Source: Atopobiaceae bacterium (GTDB lineage Bacteria; Actinomycetota; Coriobacteriia; Coriobacteriales; Atopobiaceae). Taken from it: a stretch of 12,559 nucleotides of DNA. The position numbers and the translations under genes were made by a program. Location of the stretch: contig JAFWLX010000134.1 in assembly GCA_017510875.1 (NCBI GenBank), forward strand, positions 1 through 12,559, given 5' to 3'. Under the pieces are notes generated by a model. That model saw only the letters and a program-made list of their open reading frames with translations, did not search any database and had not been told where the DNA came from. Numbering within the stretch: position 1 is the first letter of the stretch; every line of letters begins with the position of its first letter. This document shows, piece after piece, positions 4,717-10,156 of the stretch.

Positions 4717-7059
4717 ATGTACAGGTCGTGGGGTATAGTTAGATATTCGAGTGACCATACGGTGGTGAAAGCAGGGCGTGTCTTGAAAGAGACTTTTGAC
4801 ATAACGGGAATGACTTGCGCGGCTTGCTCTGCGCGGGTGCAGAAGGCTGCGGGCGAGGTTTCAGGCGTTTCTGAGGCAAACGTCAACTTGCTCAAGAACA
4901 GCATGGAGCTTGTGTACGATGGCAACCCGCAGACGGTTGAGGCGGTGTGCGCGGCTATTGACAAGGCCGGATACGGAGCCCGTCCGCGCACGAAGGCTGC
5001 GGCAGCATCGTCTGACACAGGTACTTTTGATGCCACGCAACTGGCAATAAACGAGAAGCGCCGCCAGCTCATCGTGTCGGCCATCCTATCGGTGCCACTC
5101 TTCTACATAGCGATGGGCCCCATGTTTGGGTGGCCAGAGCTGCCTATCCTCGCAGGCATGGAAGGCATGATGGCAAACGCCCTCACGCAGCTGCTCTTGT
5201 GTTTCCCCATCCTCTTTGTGAACAGGCACTACTTTATCTCGGGTTTCAAGACGCTGCTGCACGGTTCTCCCAACATGGACTCGCTCATTGCCATCGGTTC
5301 TGCGGCAAGTGCCGCCTACAGCATAGTGGGAACTTATCGCATTGCCCTGGCTATGGGTGTGTCCGATTTTGAGACGGCCCACGAGGCGCTTCATGGGCTC
5401 TACTTTGACTCTGCTGGCATGATCTTGACCCTCATCACACTGGGCAAATACTTTGAGGCCCGCGCAAAGGGACGTACTACCAGCGCTATTACGGCTCTTA
5501 TGGACCTTGCCCCCAAGACGGCGACTGTGGTGCGAGACGGAGCCGAGGTTGTGGTACCAAGTGAGGACGTGCAGGTGGGCGAGCGCGTTATCGTGCGCGC
5601 GGGAGAGTCGATACCCGTCGACGGTGTGGTGCTTGAGGGGTCGGCCCTGGTGGACGAGAGCGCCATCACCGGCGAGTCGGTGCCCGTCGAGAAGACAGTG
5701 GGGGACCGCGTGACCGGAGCAACGGTGAGCAACAGCGGCTGGTTTGCCATGGAGGCGCGCGCTGTAGGCGATGACACCACGCTGGCAGGCATTATCCGCT
5801 TGGTTGACGAGGCCACGGGCTCGAAGGCGCCCATACAGCGCCAGGCCGATGCCATTGCAGGAGTGTTTGTGCCGGTGGTGCTGGGAGTCGCGGCCTTCAC
5901 GTTTGTGCTCTGGATGGTGCTGGCCAAAGATTTCTCGGTTGCGCTTACCCATGCTATCTCGGTTCTTGTCATCTCGTGTCCGTGTGCCTTGGGCCTGGCC
6001 ACCCCTACGGCCATCATGGTGGGCACGGGACGCGGGGCGGCCAACGGTATCCTTATCAAGGATGCGGAGGCACTTGAGACGGCCTGCAAGCTGAACACCG
6101 TGGTGCTCGATAAGACCGGCACCGTCACCGAGGGATCGCCACGCGTGACTGACGTACTCTTGGCTAGTGGGATCACCGACGTCGAGCTCCTGTTTGATGC
6201 GGCTGCCATGGAGCGCAAGAGCGAGCACCCTTTGGCTCATGCCATTTGCGCCTATGTTGACGAGCAGGCTCCCGGTATAGATGCAGGTGCCCAGGTGACG
6301 GCTTTTGGGCAGATTGCCGGTGGGGGGCTTGTGGCCTACGTTGATGGCAAAAAAGTGCTGGCAGGAAATGCGGGCTTGATGACAAAGCATGGGGTGGATA
6401 TATCCGAGCTGTCGCAGCAGGCGGAGGCTTTGGCCGATGAGGCGCGCACCCCTCTGTACTTTGCGCGATCGGGCAAGCTTCTTGGGGTGTTTGGCGTGGC
6501 CGATGCCCTCAAGCCCACAAGTACAGATGCTATCGCACGCCTGCGCGACATGGGAATCCGCACCGTCATGCTTACGGGCGACCAGGAGCGTACGGCGCAG
6601 GTAATTGCTGCAGCCTGCGGCGTGGACGAGGTAGTGGCAGGCGTGCTTCCTGCACAGAAGGAGGAGAAGGTCCGCCAGCTGCAACAAGCAGGGGAGTGCG
6701 TGGCTATGGTGGGAGATGGCATAAACGATGCTCCCGCACTGGCACGAGCCGATGTGGGTATTGCCATTGGGGCAGGTACCGACGTTGCCATCTCGTCGGC
6801 CGATATCGTGCTTATGCATTCGGACCCACGTGACGTTGCTACGGCCATCGAGCTCTCTCAGGCCACCATGCGTACCATCCGGCAGAACCTCTTCTGGGCG
6901 CTCTTCTACAATGCCATCTGCATTCCTGTGGCCATGGGCCTACTCAGCCCCTTTGGCATCACGCTCAACCCCATGATTGGCGCAGCTGCTATGGGGTTCT
7001 CGTCGGTATTTGTGGTAAGCAACGCCCTGCGCCTTCGCACCTGGAAGCCAAGCGAGTAG
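4717..7059 (+). CDS. copA: Copper-exporting P1B-type ATPase
   Basis: 780 residues from the first ATG. One heavy-metal-associated domain (about 24-90) carries the metal site GMTCAAC, with Cys34 and Cys37. The ATPase core has the phosphatase motif TGE (318-320), the membrane metal-binding CPC (421-423), the phosphorylated DKTGT (Asp465), the SEHPLAHA His-Pro motif (502-509) and GDGIND (667-672). The late membrane segments carry Tyr731-Asn732 and Met759-x-x-Ser-Ser, the pattern of Cu(I)-selective P1B-1 pumps. These use ATP to move Cu(I) out of the cytoplasm. The start is uncertain. ATG 4717 has only a weak GGGAT upstream, and the first 22 residues look unlike the family. A TTG at 4783, preceded by GCAGGG at 6 bases, would give MKETFDITGMTC, a typical CopA beginning. 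A -10-like TATAGT at 4734-4739 also hints at the later start. copZ follows 81 bases downstream, and no copper repressor gene is in the window. Confidence 0.95.
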   Translation: MYRSWGIVRYSSDHTVVKAGRVLKETFDITGMTCAACSARVQKAAGEVSGVSEANVNLLKNSMELVYDGNPQTVEAVCAAIDKAGYGARPRTKAAAASSDTGTFDATQLAINEKRRQLIVSAILSVPLFYIAMGPMFGWPELPILAGMEGMMANALTQLLLCFPILFVNRHYFISGFKTLLHGSPNMDSLIAIGSAASAAYSIVGTYRIALAMGVSDFETAHEALHGLYFDSAGMILTLITLGKYFEARAKGRTTSAITALMDLAPKTATVVRDGAEVVVPSEDVQVGERVIVRAGESIPVDGVVLEGSALVDESAITGESVPVEKTVGDRVTGATVSNSGWFAMEARAVGDDTTLAGIIRLVDEATGSKAPIQRQADAIAGVFVPVVLGVAAFTFVLWMVLAKDFSVALTHAISVLVISCPCALGLATPTAIMVGTGRGAANGILIKDAEALETACKLNTVVLDKTGTVTEGSPRVTDVLLASGITDVELLFDAAAMERKSEHPLAHAICAYVDEQAPGIDAGAQVTAFGQIAGGGLVAYVDGKKVLAGNAGLMTKHGVDISELSQQAEALADEARTPLYFARSGKLLGVFGVADALKPTSTDAIARLRDMGIRTVMLTGDQERTAQVIAAACGVDEVVAGVLPAQKEEKVRQLQQAGECVAMVGDGINDAPALARADVGIAIGAGTDVAISSADIVLMHSDPRDVATAIELSQATMRTIRQNLFWALFYNAICIPVAMGLLSPFGITLNPMIGAAAMGFSSVFVVSNALRLRTWKPSE

Positions 7060-7140
7060 GTACGACGTTCAGGTAGTGCAAGGCCAACGCCAGCTGTGAC
7101 GGTGCAAGACGATTCCAAGCAAGTGGAAGGAGCAGAAGAG

Positions 7141-7350
7141 ATGAAAGAGAAGAAGCTTAGGGTTGAGGGCATGATGTGCGAGCATTGTGTGGCTCGTGTT
7201 ACCCAGGCGCTAGAGGGCGTTAAGGGCGTGAAGAATGTGCGCGTGAGTCTTGACGATGAGTCGGCAGTTGTTGACGCAGGCCTTTTGGTAAGCGACAAGG
7301 CGTTGGTCGCAGCGGTTGAAGATGCGGGATACAAAGCCCAAGTGATGTAA
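7141..7350 (+). CDS. copZ: Small copper chaperone, heavy-metal-associated domain protein
   Basis: 69 residues forming a single HMA domain. The Cu(I) site is the Met-x-Cys-x-x-Cys motif in VEGMMCEHC (residues 8-16), and the rest follows the beta-alpha-beta-beta-alpha-beta pattern (VARVTQALEGVKGVKNVRVSL, then VVDAGL, then AAVEDAGYKAQVM). CopZ proteins carry Cu(I) in the cytoplasm and hand it to CopA or to a copper sensor. ATG 7141 is chosen because AAGGAG (7127-7132) precedes it by 8 bases. The frame extends upstream to a GTG at 7096, but that extra 15-residue segment is polar and not part of the fold. It lies 81 bases after copA on the same strand with no terminator between them, so the two are probably co-transcribed. 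Confidence 0.93.
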   Translation: MKEKKLRVEGMMCEHCVARVTQALEGVKGVKNVRVSLDDESAVVDAGLLVSDKALVAAVEDAGYKAQVM

Positions 7351-7424
7351 TACCTCACAAAATGTCAAAAAAAGATTGGCGTGAGGTGCACTATTGATGC
7401 ACTAGTGTTGCTATTGTCTCAATC

Positions 7425-7521
7425 GACACCTGACATGGCACGGGTGTCCTCCCTCCATTTGGCCCCTCACCTCATGGAGGGACGAGTACCCAGGTAGCCC
7501 GACCTGGGTCTCTCCTCGGTT
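7425..7521 (+). ncRNA. Three consecutive hairpins between copZ and its terminator (candidate small RNA or structured 3' UTR)
   Basis: Three strong stems lie one after another: GACACC/GGTGTC (7425-7430, 7443-7448, extendable by 2 bp); TCCCTCCAT/ATGGAGGGA (7450-7458, 7474-7482, 15-base loop); and ACCCAGGT/ACCTGGGT (7488-7495, 7502-7509), extended by GAG/CTC with one bulged T. A terminator follows immediately. The loop of the second hairpin contains CCTCAC (7465-7470), complementary to GTGAGG at 7381-7386 and again to GTGAGG at 7540-7545 in the terminator stem, so alternative folds are possible. No recognised RNA family (4.5S, tmRNA, RNase P, 6S) fits, and no clear promoter is seen for this stretch alone. 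It is either the 3' untranslated region of copAZ or an independent RNA. Confidence 0.4.
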
Positions 7522-7558
7522 GCGGGGCCCGCGTTAGACGTGAGGCCCCGCTCTTTTT
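7522..7558 (+). terminator. Strong intrinsic terminator closing the copAZ region
   Basis: GCGGGGCC (7522-7529) pairs with GGCCCCGC (7544-7551). The stem continues inward through CGCGT/ACGTG (one G-T wobble and one bulged A), and five T residues follow at 7554-7558. It lies about 170 bases after the copZ stop. Confidence 0.88.
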
Positions 7559-7683
7559 ATCTGCCGTGCATGCATGTCGCGACGCACGAGGGGGTTAGAT
7601 CAAAGGGGCAGCTCCCAAATCCAAGGGACGGTCTCCAAATCCACGCGGTTACCAAGATGAGGCGCTACAGGCGAGACAGCAAC

Positions 7684-7786
7684 GAGCGGCGAATCTGTCA
7701 CGATTCTGTGACAAATTCGCCGCTCAAAAGCGATTGTCAGAGGCGGGTCGCTTTCGAGTGGCGTACCTGTCACAGAATTGTGACAG
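7684..7786. repeat. Pair of related palindromes with TGTCAC-N6-GTGACA cores, 72 bp apart
   Basis: The first palindrome has an 11-bp outer stem GAGCGGCGAAT/ATTCGCCGCTC (7684-7694, 7715-7725), one mismatch and an inner TGTCAC/GTGACA (7696-7701, 7708-7713). The second has CTGTCAC/GTGACAG (7767-7773, 7780-7786). Its left flank GAGTGGCGTAC (7756-7766) is a degenerate copy of the first's, so the two are a diverged direct duplication. Between them AAAGCGA (7727-7733) and TCGCTTT (7748-7754) form a third stem. Apart from this, the gene-free stretch 7559-7928 holds a direct repeat CCAAATCCA (7615-7623, 7635-7643) and the candidate promoter before the histidine kinase. Open frames crossing it lack ribosome sites and follow the repeats, so they are not called. 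Confidence 0.6.
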
Positions 7787-7849
7787 AAAAGCTGGATGTT
7801 TTGATGTTGTCTCGCGTCAATCGTGCTCACGTCCTGATTCGAATGACTC

Positions 7850-7903
7850 CATTTTGTCCTAAAGCTGCATTCTGTCCAACAGCCCGTCTCATACTTCTAT
7901 ACT
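7850..7903 (+). promoter_or_regulatory. Candidate promoter region of the histidine kinase operon with two direct repeats
   Basis: TATACT (7898-7903) is a good -10 match, 25 bases before the start codon, but no consensus -35 lies 16-18 bases upstream. Instead two direct repeats, CATTTTGTCC (7850-7859) and CATTCTGTCC (7868-7877), are spaced 18 bp apart and end 20 bases before the -10. That arrangement is compatible with an activator-dependent promoter, possibly autoregulated by the response regulator. Assigned by eye. Confidence 0.33.
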
Positions 7904-7928
7904 TGCTTGTCAGGGAGGAGGTGGCGCC

Positions 7929-9227
7929 ATGCTGGATCCAGAGAGCTTGCGCTTGGTCAACATAACAGCGGATGCCTGTGCGCTTGCGGTGATTGGTGTG
8001 CTGCTCACGAGCATTAGGACGGGTACCATGCACTGGAAGCGCCGCCTGTTGTTGTCCGGAGCACTCATGCATGGTTTCTCGGTAGTGGGCTACCTGCTGG
8101 TTGCCTACTACGAGCACCGATTGGGTTCAGTAGAGCATGGTCTTTTAGTTATTGGCGTGTACCTTATGATGCTTTTCTCCTTGCTCACCAACATGACCAT
8201 CATGGTGTATGTATATACTGACGTTATCGCAACACCTACATTGGTCGCAGGCAACGACATCTTTGTCATGCTTGTGTGGGCATGCGGTATCCTCAACCTC
8301 GTCATGGTGTTGGCCAACCCCTTCACCCATGCTTACATGACCATCGATGCCAACAATGCCCTTGTCTTTGGCCCTGCCTACTGGTTGAATGACTTCTTCT
8401 ATACCGTCCAGTCCATTCTTATAATTCCCATCGTAATATTCAGGAGCAGGAAGAATGGTCTGCAAACCACATTGCGCCTGCTGATATGTGGATGTGTGGC
8501 TATCAGCTCTTCTGTGCTCAATATTCGGTGGCCCAATATTGATGCCACGCCGTTCTCATCGGCAATCGTCTTAGCACTCTTGAGTGTGGGAGTGCAGGAT
8601 CGACTTGAGGAAGACCTTGCCCAAGCGCGTACCGAGGCGGCGGAGAGCAGGGTACGCATGCTCTCGGGCCAGATTCATCCACATTTCATCTTCAATTCGC
8701 TCAATGCTATAAAAGCTCTGGTGGTCGAGGATCCGGCTCTTGCAGAGCAGGCCATTCAGGACTTATCGGACTACCTGCGCAGCCATCTTGATACGATGTC
8801 CTCTTCTAGGCTTGTTCCTTTTTCCAGTGAGATGGACCATGTGCGACACTATGTCTCGCTCGAGATGGCGGATCCCGTGTGTCCCCTAGAGGTTGTATAC
8901 CAAATGGGTGCCACAGAGTTTCTGATACCTCCGCTTACCATTCAACCGCTGGTGGAAAATGCTATACGCCATGGAGTGCGCACGCGACAGGGTGGTGGCA
9001 AGGTGGTGGTCGAGAGTCATGAGACGGCTGACGCTTTTGTGGTCAGCGTGCGAGATATGGGCAGGGGAGAGTCATCGGTTACCAAACGGCAGGTCCAGCG
9101 GCGTCACGTAGGCATAGAAAACGTGCGTGAGCGACTTGAAAAGCAGTGTTCGGGCACCCTTGAAGTGCATAGTGTTCCCCAGGGTACATTGGCAACGGTG
9201 AAGATTCCAAAGGTTGATGCCAAATGA
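7929..9227 (+). CDS. LytS/YehU-type sensor histidine kinase with seven predicted membrane helices
   Basis: 432 residues. The N-terminal half is hydrophobic, with about seven helices (roughly 9-29, 40-60, 71-96, 110-130, 155-171, 182-197, 208-222). A charged, probably coiled-coil linker (223-247) leads to a His_kinase domain of the LytS/YehU family, with QIHPHFIFNSLN (248-259; His252 the likely phosphorylated residue). The ATPase domain has an N box PPLTIQPLVENAIRHG (334-349), a G1-like DMGRG (376-380, where DNGxG is usual) and a late HVGIENVRERLE (393-404). No known extracellular sensor domain is present, so the signal is probably sensed in the membrane and is unknown. ATG 7929 is preceded by a strong AGGAGGT. 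The stop overlaps the next gene's start by ATGA, so the two are coupled and should form a pair. Confidence 0.9.
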   Translation: MLDPESLRLVNITADACALAVIGVLLTSIRTGTMHWKRRLLLSGALMHGFSVVGYLLVAYYEHRLGSVEHGLLVIGVYLMMLFSLLTNMTIMVYVYTDVIATPTLVAGNDIFVMLVWACGILNLVMVLANPFTHAYMTIDANNALVFGPAYWLNDFFYTVQSILIIPIVIFRSRKNGLQTTLRLLICGCVAISSSVLNIRWPNIDATPFSSAIVLALLSVGVQDRLEEDLAQARTEAAESRVRMLSGQIHPHFIFNSLNAIKALVVEDPALAEQAIQDLSDYLRSHLDTMSSSRLVPFSSEMDHVRHYVSLEMADPVCPLEVVYQMGATEFLIPPLTIQPLVENAIRHGVRTRQGGGKVVVESHETADAFVVSVRDMGRGESSVTKRQVQRRHVGIENVRERLEKQCSGTLEVHSVPQGTLATVKIPKVDAK

Positions 9228-10009
9228 AGGTGTTGATTGTTGACGACAGCAAGCTTTCAGCCACTTCTCTATCCCGTGGCGTGATGCGTGTGGTTCCTGA
9301 CAGCGACTGCCAGATAGCGCTGTCGGGAACTGAGGCGCTGGAGATCTGTGACCGCGATGTGATAGATGTGGTCTTTCTTGATATCGAGATGCCGGGTATC
9401 AATGGCTTGGATCTGGCCAAACGGCTTAAGGTCCAGTTCCCTGAGACCAATGTGGTCTTTGTGACGGGATATCCAGAATACGCGCTTGATGCTTGGGGCA
9501 CGCAGGCAAGTGCCTTTTTGGTGAAGCCGGCAAGTGAGGATGACATACAAAGGGCATTGGATCAGCTTAGGTCTCCTGTTGCCCGCCATTACGATACGGG
9601 GCTCTTCATTCGTTGCTTTGGCAACTTCGAGGTGTTCTATAATCACAGTCCTGTGCGCTTTGAGCGTCAGCAAACAAAAGAGTTGCTGGCGTATCTAGTA
9701 GATCGCAGGAATGCACTGGTATCCACGGGCGAGCTTATGGCAGTGCTGTGGGAGGGCATGCCCGACACCGCATCGCGTCGCTCCCAGCTAAGAACCCTGA
9801 TTAGCGACCTCAGGCGCACGATGGAAGGCTTGGGGTATCCCAATTTGGTAGTCAAGCAACGAGGGGGCATTGCCGTCAACCTGAACTACCGGGAGTGCGA
9901 CTACTACGCCTATATGAGGGGCATACCAGGTGCAGTCAACAGCTATAAAGGCGAGTACATGCGCCAATACTCCTGGGCGGAGCCTACGGCTGCATTGCTG
10001 GGAACGTGA
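9224..10009 (+). CDS. Response regulator: receiver domain plus SARP/OmpR-like winged helix
   Basis: 261 residues. The receiver domain (1-118) has the acidic pair Asp7-Asp8, phospho-acceptor Asp53 in VFLDIEMPG, Thr81 and Lys101 in LVKPAS. The output domain (about 127-222) opens with IRCFGNFEVFYN and contains KELLAYLVDRRNALVSTGEL and RSQLRTLISDLRRTM, the pattern of the winged helix of SARP-type regulators. It is not the LytTR domain usually partnered with LytS-type kinases. A short tail (223-261, containing GEYMRQYSWAE) resembles the start of the bacterial transcriptional activation (BTAD) region of SARPs, but it is far too short to be complete. The protein is presumably phosphorylated by the preceding kinase and binds DNA, perhaps its own promoter. 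The start is the ATG of the ATGA overlap. Targets are unknown. Confidence 0.9.
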   Translation: MKVLIVDDSKLSATSLSRGVMRVVPDSDCQIALSGTEALEICDRDVIDVVFLDIEMPGINGLDLAKRLKVQFPETNVVFVTGYPEYALDAWGTQASAFLVKPASEDDIQRALDQLRSPVARHYDTGLFIRCFGNFEVFYNHSPVRFERQQTKELLAYLVDRRNALVSTGELMAVLWEGMPDTASRRSQLRTLISDLRRTMEGLGYPNLVVKQRGGIAVNLNYRECDYYAYMRGIPGAVNSYKGEYMRQYSWAEPTAALLGT

Positions 10010-10120
10010 GAGGGTGCTGGTTACCGACCTGGCCTGCACGTGACCAGTAACCGTGAGAGGCCCGTGCTGTTACGGATTCGGGCTGACTGGGCACACGTTT
10101 GTCCGAGCTTTGCGCTACAG

Positions 10121-10138
10121 TCGATGCCATTGCATCGA
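10121..10138 (+). other. Perfect hairpin just upstream of ligA
   Basis: TCGATGC (10121-10127) and GCATCGA (10132-10138) form a 7-bp stem with a CATT loop, ending 18 bases before the ligA start and just before its ribosome binding site. No T tract follows. It could be an operator or an mRNA structure near the ribosome site. In the same gap (10010-10156), GGTTAC/GTAACC (10019-10024, 10047-10052) form another weak inverted repeat. No convincing ligA promoter or regulator-gene terminator was found. Confidence 0.4.
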
Positions 10139-10156
10139 TGATTGTGGAGGACTCCT

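Noticed and set aside
4717..4726. CopY-type cop box at TACAGGTCGT before copA
   Set aside because: Only the left half matches TACANNTGTA and the right half is degenerate. It also lies at or after the possible start codon.
5086..6819. Long open frame on the minus strand inside copA
   Set aside because: It is antisense to a clearly functional ATPase with every motif intact. The peptide is rich in His, Cys, Arg and Gly, as in mirror frames of high-GC genes, and has no ribosome site or family resemblance.
7540..7965. Open frame between the copZ terminator and the histidine kinase
   Set aside because: It starts inside the terminator stem, runs through the palindromic repeats and into the kinase gene, lacks a ribosome site, and its peptide reflects the repeat sequence.
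10095..10122. ligA promoter from TTGTCC and TACAGT
   Set aside because: The spacing is 11 bases, far short of the 16-18 needed for the usual sigma factor.
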